Of a stretch of 64,000 bases of DNA, positions 1 to 10,901 are shown in pieces. Within the stretch, counting starts at the first letter, position 1. Each line of letters starts with the position of its first letter. The DNA is from Megamerina dolium (taxonomy: Eukaryota > Arthropoda > Insecta > Diptera > Megamerinidae): the NCBI GenBank assembly GCA_963854835.1, contig OY978525.1, forward strand, positions 74,997,628-75,061,627. The letters run 5' to 3'. A program made the translations under genes and the position numbers. The notes beneath the pieces are model-generated. The model saw nothing but the letters and a program-made list of their open reading frames with translations, was not told the DNA's origin and searched no databases.

Positions 1-23
1 CAAGGATGAACAGGACAGTGATA

Positions 24-901
<878 letters not shown>

Positions 902-912
902 TTACTCCCCTC

Positions 913-1665
913 TTAGAAAGCAGGTAGAGCTGCAGTAAACGCTTGTTTGGGTCTGTCGATGGAAACTTTGACGTCTTTGTCATTTATTTTAATGACGTAG
1001 TATTTCGGTGCGCGACTCAAAACTTTGTACGGACCCTTGTATGGTGGCGAAAGCGATGGCCGTATGGAATCATCTCTGAGAAATATTTTTTCGCATGATC
1101 TCAATGCCGGATGAATGATAACTTTTGGTGTTGTATGCCAAGAAGCGTCAACAGGTCGTAAATCTCTCATCACACGTCTGAGCTCAGTTAGCATCTTATG
1201 CTCGTTGCTTGTAGGTTTGCTGTCGACCCAAAATTCTGACGGCAAACGAAGGTTTGTTCCGTATACAAGTTCAGCAGGAGTAGCCATTAGGTCGTCTTTG
1301 AACGTAGAACGTAATCCCAGCATAATTGAAGGCAAATACGTTGTCCATCGTTCAGCGTTGTGGCATAGAATTGATGACTTGAGGGTACGGTGCCACCTCT
1401 CAACCATGCCGTTTGCTTGAGGGTGGTATGATGTTGTTCGAAGGTGGTTAACTCCAAGGCGCTGCAACAGCTGTTGAAATAGGGTGCTTTCGAATTGCCT
1501 ACCTAAATCCGAGGTTATGCTGACGGGAACACCAAAGCGGGAAATCCACTCATTGGGCAAGGCTTTCGCTACTGTGGGTGCTGAAATGTCTGGCATAGGT
1601 ATGGCGTCTGGCCATCTAGTGAACCGATCTATAATTGTCAGACAGTAGCGATTGCCCTCTGACAA
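913..1665 (-). pseudogene. element A integrase catalytic core and C-terminus
   Basis: Would insert element cDNA into the genome. The 250-residue reading frame shows the DDE core: the strand following the first Asp ([14 protein letters not shown]), the second Asp in [10 protein letters not shown], and the Glu in [15 protein letters not shown]-terminal domain with an SH3-like PYKGPYKVL segment follows. The first catalytic Asp region lies just upstream in another frame, so a frameshift near 1650-1700 separates core from zinc finger. The frame ends 12 bp before the LTR, as is normal for an element without env. Confidence 0.85.
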
Positions 1666-2420
1666 TGGAAAAGGTCCAACAATGTCAATATGTAGATGTG
1701 CAAAACGTTGCGTTGCCGCTGAAGAACTGCTCTGTTATGACGAACAACTTTTGTTCGCTGGCATTGGATGCAATTACGGGCGAAGTTCTTGCTATCGCGT
1801 TGGATAGACGGCCACACAAAGCGCTCCGTTGTAAGGCGTGCTGTAGCTTTTGTCCCAGGATGCGACAGATCGTGTATAGCGTGCAAAACATTTGGTCTGT
1901 ACTTTTTCGTGATGAACGGGCGCAGCTTTCCAGTTGAGCAGTCGCAGTATATTTTCCGTAAACTGGAAGGGAGAGCAAATTGTGCAAGATTAAGTGAATA
2001 ACGCTTACTACCTGACAACAATGAGAGCAGCTCATCGTCTTCAGTTTGGTCTTCGGCTAATTGGTCGTAATCAAGGGGCGCATGATCGATTGAATTAATG
2101 CGTGACATCAAATCAGCTGCTGCGTTCCTCTCACCCTCAACATGGCGAATGTCTGTGGTGATTTGCGAGATAAAATCAAGTTGTCTCACTTGGCGGTCGG
2201 AAGCTTTCTCGAGGCGCTGGCGAAACGCGTACACAAGTGGTTTATGGTCAGTGTATACGTGACATTCTCTGCCTTCCACCATGTACCGAAAGTGACGAAG
2301 ACCAAGGTATAATGCCGTCAGCTCGCGATCGTACGTGCTATACCGCATCTCGGCCTTGTTGAACTTTTTTGAAAAGAAGCCGAGAGGTTGCATGCCACCA
2401 TCGACTACTTGATTCAGCAC
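1638..2420 (-). pseudogene. element A RNase H and integrase zinc-finger part
   Basis: RNase H removes the RNA template during reverse transcription. The 260-residue frame starts in the RT connection region, has YSTYDRELTALYLGLRHFRY and VYTDHKPLVYAF typical of Ty3 RNase H, then HDLSHPGTKATARL and a CIQCQRTK motif forming the integrase HHCC finger. It terminates out of frame from the integrase core. From about 1791 upward the sequence is repeated almost exactly at 21236 and beyond. Confidence 0.85.
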
Positions 2421-2450
2421 GGCACCTGCCGCAAAATTCGAAGCGTCGAC

Positions 2451-3303
2451 CTATAGTGACAATTCTGCGTTGGGAAGAGGATGCGCCAGCATAGAACAAT
2501 TAGGTAATTGCTGCTTGCAGGCTTCAAAATTCCGTGAAGCTTCGTCGGTCCATAACAGTGGCGTTACATCGTTGCGCTTGTTTGCAGCAATCATTGCGAA
2601 GAGAGGGCCTTGTGACTCTAATGCATTCGGTAGGAATCGCCGATAAAAGTTCAGCATTGCAAAAAAACGTTTAAGCTCCTTTGCGACAGATGGGCGCTTG
2701 AATTTTAATAGGGCGTCTACACGGCTTGACAGAGGTCTAATGCCATCCTTGGTTACGGAATGTCCCAAAAACTCAAACTGAGTAACGCCAAACTCCGACT
2801 TCGCTACATTAATTGTGAGATTATGCCCTCTTAAGCGTTCAAATACAATCCGTAAGTGCAAGCGATGCTCGTCAAATGATTTTAATGCTACGCAGACGTC
2901 ATCTAAGTACGTGAAGCGAAGCTAAGGCCGCGAAAAACTTCGTTGATTAGCCGCTGGAAAGTCTGTGCAGCGTTTCGCAAGCCGAAAGTCATCTGCGTGA
3001 ACTCGTACAGCCCAAACGGTGTTGTTATGGCTGTCTTGCAAACATCATCAGGGTGAATCGGAACCTGGTGAAAGGCCTTTTGCAAATCAATTTTCGAATA
3101 TACAGAATTACCTGCGAGAACGTTGGTGAAGTCTGGCAAAAAAGGTAACGGGTAGCGGTCGGGAACAGTCTGTGCATTCAGAGAGCGGTAATCACCGCAT
3201 GGCCTCCAAGACCCGTCAGATTTCCGCACCATATGGAGCGGGCTCGCCCAGCTGCTACTTGAGGGACGACAAATGCCAAGTTTAAGCAGCGAATCGAACT
3301 CAG
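2451..3303 (-). pseudogene. element A reverse transcriptase (broken)
   Basis: RT palm and thumb in two frames. 3232-2903 has DLQKAFHQVPIHP and FGLYEFTQMTFGLRNA; 2861-2451 has FEFLGHSVTKDGI and RRFLPNALESQGPLFA. The catalytic YLDD codons lie at the junction (about 2895) but out of frame, so a one-base indel breaks the palm. A stop separates this from the RNase H frame near 2450. Both lesions occur identically in the duplicate at 21900-22748, which dates the duplication after the decay. The upstream boundary is the B LTR target site at 3304. Confidence 0.85.
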
Positions 3304-3307
3304 CGCG

Positions 3308-3937
3308 AGTTGTGTTTTCTGAACTTGAGTTCAGTTGCAGTTGTGACCAAAAGGAAACGACTTGTCACTTCGGTGTACAAATTATGTCTGAATTTTATTT
3401 TGAATGAAATTTCTTAAGCTAGGTCTTACTTTTCTATTACATATTTTCTTTTATTGATATTTCGTAATGCCTCTTGCGATTGCTTAAACGTTTATTGCAT
3501 ACATATGTTGGTGTAACGAATTTTGTGTATGTCGGAATATTAATTTATTATTTCCGGGTACTCAAAATTCGTATATGAATATTGTACATAGTTAGCATTG
3601 CCGCAATGATTTTTTGTAGTTGCCGCAATGTAGTGTATTTGTGTATAGCATTGATATTTGAAATTGCCGCAATGCTGGCCAGTGCCCTAGTTTTCGGTAA
3701 CATGACCACCGTTGTCGAAAGTGCCGCAAAGGAGAATCGTAAAATGTGAAATTTGTTAAGTGTTATGTTGTGACACATTCGTTTGTCACTTTGCAGTGAA
3801 ATATGAAATGTGACCGGCATGTGTTGTAAGCATGCTTTGGTTGCGTTTATGCAGACCAGTCGATTTGTATTTTATTGGGGTGGATTAGTGACGTTGACGT
3901 CGGCAGCGAGCTGGCTTGCGACGACGACGACTTAACT
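3308..3937 (-). repeat. 3' LTR of errantivirus B
   Basis: 630 bp, same length as the copy at 22753-23382, with only three to four substitutions noticed between them. It starts AGTTAAGTCG (element sense) and ends ACAACT. It holds three exact TTGCCGCAATG motifs (3598, 3620, 3664) and a weaker fourth near 3721, possible regulatory sites. It directly abuts the polypurine tract of B on one side and the RT of A on the other. Confidence 0.9.
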
Positions 3938-5415
3938 CCTCCCCCCCTTGGTTGAGCACTCTCCTGGGTGATCATGTTAGTTATTTTAAATTCTTTACTT
4001 TTATTTTTGCAATAAATAGTTATTAAAAGGCTGAATATAATTAGAATTGATATTGTATATATGCTTATATGTATGTATTGTTGTTGTTTTTGATATTTAA
4101 TTTCTTCGATAAAATTTATATTTTCGATTTGTTTTAGCGTGATATCGTCGAATATTAGTTTTTTATTTATATCTTTAATGTTACTTAGATCGCTTGTAAG
4201 TACGATGCTATTTGTAATTATTTTACTTTTCGTGGAATATGTTTTATTTTTAATTTTTATAGTACAATTATTAAAATGTATTAAATAGTTTCCGTTTAAG
4301 GGAATGTTGTTATTTATACTACAATCGCTTTCTAGGCTAGTGTTTTTGAAATTTTTGACAAATATTATTCCTTCACTAATATCTATTATTTCGGAGGCAT
4401 TATTGAATATTTTCATACAATTTTGTTTTATTAAACAATTATTAAGTAATTTAAGATGTTGTAAATCTACATTATTATTAAATTCAAATTTTTCGTTATT
4501 ATGTTTTAATATGTATATTTGTTGGAACATTAACTCAAAGCCGTTATTATCTCCTAATGGCAATAATATAGATTTTTGTAGTGTTATTAGCTCTAGTGGA
4601 ATTTTGACAGCGAATACAATATTATTGTTAACGTCTGTAAGGGATCCTAGCTTAATTTTTTGTAATTTTAGAGAATCTATATTATACTTTGTTATTTCCT
4701 GGTCGGTTATCATGTTGCTGTGGAAAATGCCTAACCCACTTGCTGCTATATTATCCTGTATATGTTCTACATTGTCTTGTAGTATTTTCAACTTTAGGGA
4801 GAAGTCTAGATATAGTATTTCGTCTTGGGTCTTTCTACTTATGCTTCCAAGAGAGTTTAGTTTTGCAGAAATCATGTCTCGGTCATTTTGTATAAGTTTC
4901 TTTAGTTCAAAAAATGTTTTATTGAAGTTAGTGTTAATCTGTATTTGTTTATTTACTGTTTCAATTGCGTTATGGTTGTTTATATCGATAGTGTTAAGGT
5001 GTTGCTCAATATCCTGTCGGTCATCGTCGTTCATGGTACCAAAAAGCCATTTTTGTACGGATCCTACTGCATTTAATAATCCCCTTTTGTGTCTATGAGA
5101 TGTGAGAGTGTTTATTTTACTTCTAATGAATTTAATTTGCATGTCTAATGTTGCCTGTCCCATTTGCAAATTTGCCAATTTTATATTTGATTCGATTTCA
5201 TTTAGTAATTGTGATATTTCTTGTGGATTTATTACATGTAGTATTGTGATATATGACTTAACTATGTCAGCGTCGCCTGTTTGTATTTCGATATATCCTT
5301 TATTGGTTTCTATTTTCTCTATTGTTGCTTGTCCCAGCCCCAGGGTCCAAATTGTTGTCAGGATTATAATTTTCAGGATCCATTTCGCCTGCAAATTTAT
5401 ATTTCCTTTTAACAT
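3847..5415 (-). CDS. env: errantivirus B envelope-like glycoprotein
   Basis: Open 522-residue frame for a membrane glycoprotein related to the insect errantivirus/baculovirus F-type Env. A hydrophobic signal sequence lies at about residues 10-28. A basic furin-type site (RHKR) near residue 110 is followed by the fusion-peptide-like stretch typical of this family. Many N-glycosylation sequons follow, and there is one membrane segment near residues 450-472 with a short cytoplasmic tail. The start overlaps the end of the integrase frame by about 115 bp, and the C-terminus reads through the polypurine tract into the LTR. No internal stop is seen, in contrast to the damaged pol; whether it is expressed is unknown. 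Confidence 0.85.
   Translation of the reverse strand: MLKGNINLQAKWILKIIILTTIWTLGLGQATIEKIETNKGYIEIQTGDADIVKSYITILHVINPQEISQLLNEIESNIKLANLQMGQATLDMQIKFIRSKINTLTSHRHKRGLLNAVGSVQKWLFGTMNDDDRQDIEQHLNTIDINNHNAIETVNKQIQINTNFNKTFFELKKLIQNDRDMISAKLNSLGSISRKTQDEILYLDFSLKLKILQDNVEHIQDNIAASGLGIFHSNMITDQEITKYNIDSLKLQKIKLGSLTDVNNNIVFAVKIPLELITLQKSILLPLGDNNGFELMFQQIYILKHNNEKFEFNNNVDLQHLKLLNNCLIKQNCMKIFNNASEIIDISEGIIFVKNFKNTSLESDCSINNNIPLNGNYLIHFNNCTIKIKNKTYSTKSKIITNSIVLTSDLSNIKDINKKLIFDDITLKQIENINFIEEIKYQKQQQYIHISIYTISILIIFSLLITIYCKNKSKEFKITNMITQESAQPRGGGVKSSSSQASSLPTSTSLIHPNKIQIDWSA
3938..3951 (-). other. polypurine tract of errantivirus B
   Basis: In element sense CCAAGGGGGGGAGG, immediately upstream of the LTR terminus AGTTA. 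Such tracts prime plus-strand DNA synthesis. Its position exactly at the LTR edge fixes the LTR boundary. Confidence 0.85.
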
Positions 5416-6300
5416 TATTTGAGTGTATATCTTTTAGATTTGATTTTATGAATTTTGGTTGTTCTTTATGTCTAACACTTTTGTAATTCTTTATGTAGCC
5501 TATGTTTCTTTCTTCTATATATTGTTCTCTATTCCGATTGCTTTTAGTTATTCGTCTACATTTTTCGTTAAATATTCTTTCGTAAATTATGTTTTTGTTG
5601 CTCTTACCTTTCTCGATATTTATTGGTTTTTCTTTTGTTACTGAGTGGTAGCTGTTATTATACCACTCTATAGCCTTACTCATTTTGTTAATTATGCTTA
5701 AACTTTTATTTTCGATGCCTAATACCCTTATTTTTTCTCCTAGTGTGTTATGTAGGCGTTCAATATCGGCATTGCCGGTGTGATTATTAGCTTTAACAAG
5801 ATGCAATTCTATATTTTCATTTCTGAGGAAGTCTTTCACATTTATACTTTTAAATTCGTTATCGGCAATTAATTTCTTGAAGTGTCCTTTCTGTGATTTA
5901 TATTGGCTAATTTTCTCAATTATTGTTTGGCTAGTCCTATCTTCGAGAAAGAATGCTGTAGCGAATTTAGAAAACCTGTCTATAAATGTTAAAAAATTCG
6001 CTTTTGAGTTAGTATAGCAATCCATGTGAATAATTTCCCTGCAATCTTTTGGTGTTTCTGTTAATTCAAATTTTGCTTTTATAGGTCGTCTATCGTATTT
6101 TACTCTGTTGCATACATCGCAGTTGTTGACGAGTTTATGTATTAGTTTTTTTATGTTCGGATAATATATGTGCCTTTTAATTCCCTCGTAATTCTCTGAT
6201 ATTCCTGTATGCCCTGCTTCAAATTTGTGATAGTTTTGAATGTGTCTGTAGGCTTCTTCTTCGCTATTAACGTCTTTTTGTCGAAACCATCAAATAACTC
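5300..6300 (-). pseudogene. errantivirus B integrase
   Basis: HHCC finger (YRHIQNYHKFEAGHTG, then CDVC near 6120) followed by a DDE core: MDCYT, LIADNEFKS and ADIERLHNT. The zinc-finger frame is continuous with the core but is offset by one base from the preceding segment, so a frameshift lies near 6270-6300. The C-terminal region overlaps env. Residue order and spacing fit errantivirus integrases. Confidence 0.8.
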
Positions 6301-6543
6301 TATAATTTTTTGCTGTAATTTATTATATTCGTGCTTATCTACTTCGCTATATATGCCGATTTTGCCGGGGGTTATGTGTCTTCTGAGAATATCCGAAATG
6401 TTATTTGCTAAGTCTGATGGGGATACATAAATTTTTTTATTGTTGTGTTTCATTTCAAACTCGACGGGTTTGTTATCCGTTAGAATTATTTGGGTTTTGA
6501 ACCTGTTGACTATTGTATCTAAAATGGGTATATGGTTGTTCAA
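6301..6543 (-). pseudogene. errantivirus B pol linker between RNase H and integrase
   Basis: Frame continuing the RT/RNase H frame after a single TAA (6595-6597). It has KIYVSPSDLANNISDILRRH-type sequence as found in this linker of errantivirus Pol. It then runs out of frame with the integrase finger near 6290. Confidence 0.65.
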
Positions 6544-6594
6544 TTCTTCCTCCTGAGAGTGGATTGTATTTGCGTCGTTTTCGTCGAAATTATT

Positions 6595-8459
6595 TTACAA
6601 GGACGTATTGCTATCTGTTTCCAAAAAATTAATTGAGTTTGAATCGTTGTTGATTCTACTAAGGAAGTCTGCGACTTTATTTTCTTTTCCTTTTATGTAA
6701 TCTATGTTCATATTATATTCTCCTAATTTGAGTATCCATCTCTGTAATCTGGGGTTTATGTCTTTACAGTGGGCTTTAGTGTATAACCATTTTAGTGGTT
6801 GGTGATCTGTTAGGAGATCGAATTGGACGCCATACAGGTATGGTCGGAAGTAGTTTGTGGCCCATACGATTGCTAATAACTCCTTTTCTGTTGTCGAGTA
6901 TCTACGCTCATGGTCATTCAATGTTCTGCTTGCATAAGAGACAGGGTGACCACTTTGTTGTAGTACGGCACCGATTGCAAAATTGCTTGCATCAGTAGTT
7001 AATGTAAATGTCTTTCTGAAATCAGGGTAACTTAATACTGGAGCTTCTGTTATTATTTGTTTTAGTTTTTGAAAAGAGTTTATATATTTGGGGTCATTTG
7101 TATTTATTTTAACATTTTTCTTTAGAAAATGTATCATAGGTTCTGCTACCTTTGCGTAGTCTTTAATAAATTTACGGTAATATCCCGTGGCTCCTAAGAA
7201 TGATTTTATTTGTCGCGCTGTTTTGGGTAATTTGAGTTCTTGTATTTTGTTTATTTTGTCGACATTGGGTTTAACTCCTTCAGGGGTTAAAACATGACCT
7301 AAAAACTGAGTTTCCTTTGCACAAAAGTTACATTTGTCGAACTGTACCTTAATGTTATGCTTTTTTAGTGCGTTGAAAATTTTTGTAAGACTATGTATAT
7401 GCTCTTCTAACGTGGTACTGAAGACTAGAATGTCGTCCATGTATACGATGCATATTTTATTTATGTGATCCTTAAGGACACAATTCATCAGCCTTTGAAA
7501 GGTTGATGGGGCATTTTTGAGACCAAATGGCATTCTCACGTATTCGTAATGACCGAAAGGAGTTGAAAACGCAGTCTTTTTACGATCTTTTTCTTTTACC
7601 AGGATTTGATGGAATCCTTTGGCAAGGTCAAGTGTGGTGAAATACACTGCTCTTCCTAGTTTGTCTAAGATATTCTCGATGTTGGGAATTGGGAATTTAT
7701 CATCGATTGTGATATCATTTAACTTTCTGTAATCTATCACAATACGCCATTTCTTTACTTGGGAGTTGTCTGACTTTTTCGGAACTATCCACAAAGGGCT
7801 ATTGTATGGGGAGTTGCTATTTCTTATGATTCCCTGTCTTAACATTTCTTGAATCTGCTTAGTTATTTCCTCTTCATGCACTTGTGGGTATCTATATATT
7901 TTCGAGTAGACTGTGGTGTTGGCCGTAGTCACAATTTCATGTTGAATGGCCGGTGTACTTGTAAGGTCGTCGCCTTCTTTATAAAATAAGTTTTTGTAAT
8001 GGTTTATTAACTTTGTCACCTGAAAATTTTCTTCCTTATTTAGATGGCTTGTTAGTTTTTCGATCTGTAAATCTTTATCTTCTATGCTTTCTAGCTGATA
8101 GATCTCGTTTAGATTATGTGGGCATGAATTAATGAATTTTATGACTTTGTTATTGATTTTTATAGTATCATTACTCATGTCAATGACCGCATCTAATGGT
8201 TTTAATATGTTTTTTCCTAAGATTGCATCGAATCCTTTATTTGTTAGGTCAGTTAATTTCCAAGACATATCTGCATCGAAATTGAATTCGAGTGGAAGAC
8301 CTGTTATTATTTCCCATTCGACTAATGCTATGCTATTGAATGAACGTATTTTTAATGAGTTATGTAATTGTATTATTTTATATGTTATTAATTTTCTTTT
8401 ATCAATTAGTGACGTGGTGGAGCCTGAGTGAATTAGGCATATAATTTTTTCGTTTCCGA
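6595..8459 (-). pseudogene. errantivirus B protease-RT-RNase H
   Basis: Reads from the gag overlap through protease, RT and RNase H. RT motifs are intact: LDLAKGFHQILV, FGHYEYVRMPFGLKNAPSTF, and catalytic YMDD (about 7440). RNase H follows with TTDASNFAIGAVL, YSTTEKELLAIVWA and LLTDHQPLKWLY. The protease active-site triad position reads His-Ser-Gly instead of Asp-Ser/Thr-Gly (8420-8430), which should abolish cleavage. Pol lies in the -1 frame relative to gag, the usual errantivirus arrangement. A TAA closes the frame at 6595. Confidence 0.85.
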
Positions 8460-8471
8460 CTGTCAGCTCTA

Positions 8472-8784
8472 CTAGCGGAAGGTAGTTCTGGTACGATCCA
8501 AGGGAAAATTTACTTCCTGATTTATATGGTCTACCTCCATTGGTATTTCGTTACGATAATTGGTATTTTGATAGTTGCGTCTAATTGAATTCGTTGCGTT
8601 GCTGTTCGGATTTGAATTATAGAAACGATTATTATTAAATCGCGATTGCCCTGAATTGTTTTGCCTAACACTATTGCTATTGCTGGGATTAAACCATTGC
8701 CTATCGTTTTGTCTTGTTACACCTGACTCAATACGATTAGCAAAGTTTCTGTTTGCCGAGGTTGTTGTGAGTCTACTATTATTG
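8472..8784 (-). pseudogene. gag: errantivirus B gag, C-terminal part
   Basis: N/R-rich nucleocapsid-like tail (SNSVRQNNSGQSRFNNNRF) ending in the stop at 8472, just before the -1 protease frame. The upstream half of gag is at 20803-21231. Rejoining across the 11-bp target duplication of LINE C keeps the same frame, which shows that C split this gene. Confidence 0.8.
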
Positions 8785-8795
8785 GGCACTCTATT
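8785..8795. repeat. target site duplication of LINE C, left copy
   Basis: GGCACTCTATT, repeated at 20792-20802. Eleven bases is a usual length for a Jockey-type target-primed insertion. Confidence 0.85.
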
Positions 8796-8955
8796 TTTTT
8801 TTTTTTTTTTTTTTTGTTAGCTTATTTTTTTTTTATTGAATCTTTCTTAAATACAAGAAACTAACAATAAGTATTCAAATCTTACAAACTAAATAAAACT
8901 ATGTGATATCCCCTACGTTCCATCACAATTTGGTGAGTCGCGAGATGTAGCAATT

Positions 8956-10277
8956 TTACAGCATATTCAGTGTGTCTTTTCTTTTTAATCGACGATGCCC
9001 CGTGCTCAGCAACAATTGCCTAGCAAGGGGATTTGGATGACAGTGTAATTTTTGAATGTAGCTTCTGCAGGACATTGCAACTTCCTCAGAAATTGTGGGT
9101 ACATTTAAATCTCGATGCATGTTAACGTTCCTCATATACCAAGGCGCGTTTACAATAATTCGCAGGCACTTGGATTGTATTCGCTGCAATTTTTCGATAT
9201 TTGAGGGAGATGCGGTGCCCCAAAACTGAATACCATAAGTCCAGATTGGCTTCAGGATTGTTTTATATAATAGCACTTTGTATTCGAGATTCAACTTTGA
9301 TCTTTTGTGTAACAGCCACCATAACTGATTCATTTTAAGCTTGATCTGACTTTTCTTTGCCTCTATGTGATTTTTCCATGTCAGCCTTCTGTCGAGGTGA
9401 ATACCCAAGTACTTTGTTGACGAACATTGTGGCCATTAATATTAAGTGGCGGACATGTATCTAGCCTTAGCGTTAAGGTTACATGTACGCTCTTTGATTC
9501 ATTGACTTTTATACGCCATTTTGCTAGCCAGATTTCGAGAGAATCGACATGAGTCTGCAGGAGTTTAGTAGCTTCTATGGGGTTAGAGAGCACAATATTG
9601 CCGTATCATCAGCAAAGGTCGATATGAATGTATAGTTATTGTTGGGCATATCTGAAGTGTATAAGAGATACAGTAAGGGACCCAAAACGCTTCCTTGAGG
9701 AACGCCAGCGTGAATATCCAATGGATTTGTTGTGTAATCCTTGTGATGTACGAGAAATTGTCTTTTCGTGAGGTAGCTACTGAGCAATGAGGAGATATTT
9801 GCAGGCAGTAATAGTTTGAGTTTGTAAATAAGGCCATCATGCCATACTTTATCGAAAGCTTGAGTGATATCAAGAAAGACAGCTGAGCAATACTTTTTTT
9901 CTTCAAAAGTGTTCCTTATCAGAGTTACAATGCGGTGGACTTGTTCTATTGTGCCGTGCTGTTTTCTAAATCCAAACTGATGTTGAGGAATGAGTTGGTT
10001 GAGATTAATAAATGGAGTTATATTCATGACAAGCAGCTTTTCGAATACTTTAGAGAGTAGAGGCAGGAGGCTGATAGGTCTGTACGATGCAACTTTTGTA
10101 GGGTCTTTTCCTGGTTTTGCTATCATAATAATTTTTGAAGTTTTCCAGCATTTGGGATAGTGTTTAATACGAAGGATAGCATTGAAAATGTGCATGAGAT
10201 GAATTACTGAAGCCGGAGGTAGCTCTTTTATCATTTTACCAGTAATTTTATCTGGACCAGGTGATTTTTTTGGATTT
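8956..10277 (-). pseudogene. LINE C ORF2, reverse transcriptase half
   Basis: Begins with SPGPDKITGKMIKELP and continues with SYRPISLLPLLSKVFEKLL, AVFLDITQAFDKVWHDGL, GVPQGSVLGPLLYLLYTSDM and the catalytic FADD (about 9605). Just after FADD the frame shifts (about 9590) and again near 9410 in the KYLGIHLDRRLTWK region. It ends with SYIQKLHCHPNPLA near 9000, the usual Jockey C-terminus. The N-terminal half is at 17775-19084, beyond element D. Confidence 0.85.
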
Positions 10278-10282
10278 AAATC
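10278..10282. repeat. target duplication of BEL element D (AAATC), left copy
   Basis: AAATC here and at 17770-17774. Removing element D and one copy joins the LINE frame exactly. Five bases is the usual BEL/Pao duplication length. Confidence 0.9.
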
Positions 10283-10652
10283 TGAATAATCGCTTTGTTA
10301 AATAATATTAAACGCTTTATTAAATATTGATTACGATATATATACACGTAGAATTCACTCTTTATTAAATAAATGATTAGCTATACAATTGAGAATGCGC
10401 GGAAAAAGCACGATCGTTTCGAATATCTTCAAGGACCGAAAGTATATAATGATAACATCGGTCGATCATAACACGAACCGCGAAAACCCAACATAAAAGG
10501 TGAATTTATGTGGAGAGTTGGGTTGCCATATGGTAAGTATGAAAGGTAAGGTAAGTATAACTTGGTTTAGGGGGACGTAAGCATACTTAATTCATTATGT
10601 ATTTTCTTCTTTCAGGGACTGACCATATGGCTTGTCTAAAGGGATTTAGACA
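10283..10652 (-). repeat. 3' LTR of BEL element D
   Basis: 370 bp, TGTCTAAATCCC...GCGATTATTCA in element sense; apparently identical to 17400-17769. Confidence 0.93.
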
Positions 10653-10901
10653 TCGCGGCCCGCATGCACTCGTGCATTAATTAAGTGCATCTCGTAGACG
10701 AGACAGTGAGCCGATCGCGTCCTCGATCGCTCGAGCTGTCCTCCGACGAACATTGGAAGTCGGTCGTTGTCTAGGCTGGGAGCTTCTCGGGGAGGAAGCT
10801 ACATGTCGTTGCTCGACGAACTGGGAAACTGAATTAGCTTAAGGGCTTGAGCCAAAGTCTGATAGCGAAAAAAAAAGAGATTTTTTTTGGATATTATGAT
10901 T
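10653..10901 (-). other. BEL element D 3' untranslated region
   Basis: 249 bp between the pol stop and the 3' LTR, noticeably more GC-rich than the surroundings and with short palindromes such as ATGCACTCGTGCAT (10663-10676). No clean polypurine tract is visible next to the LTR. No ORF is apparent. Confidence 0.6.

Noticed and set aside
4304..5098. 264-codon open frame on the plus strand
   Set aside because: Antisense of the env frame, with no domain; AT-rich third positions of env keep it open.
10653..10901. Host sequence captured by the BEL element
   Set aside because: GC-rich and different from its surroundings, but it lies where a 3' untranslated region belongs and no coding or known host sequence is recognisable.
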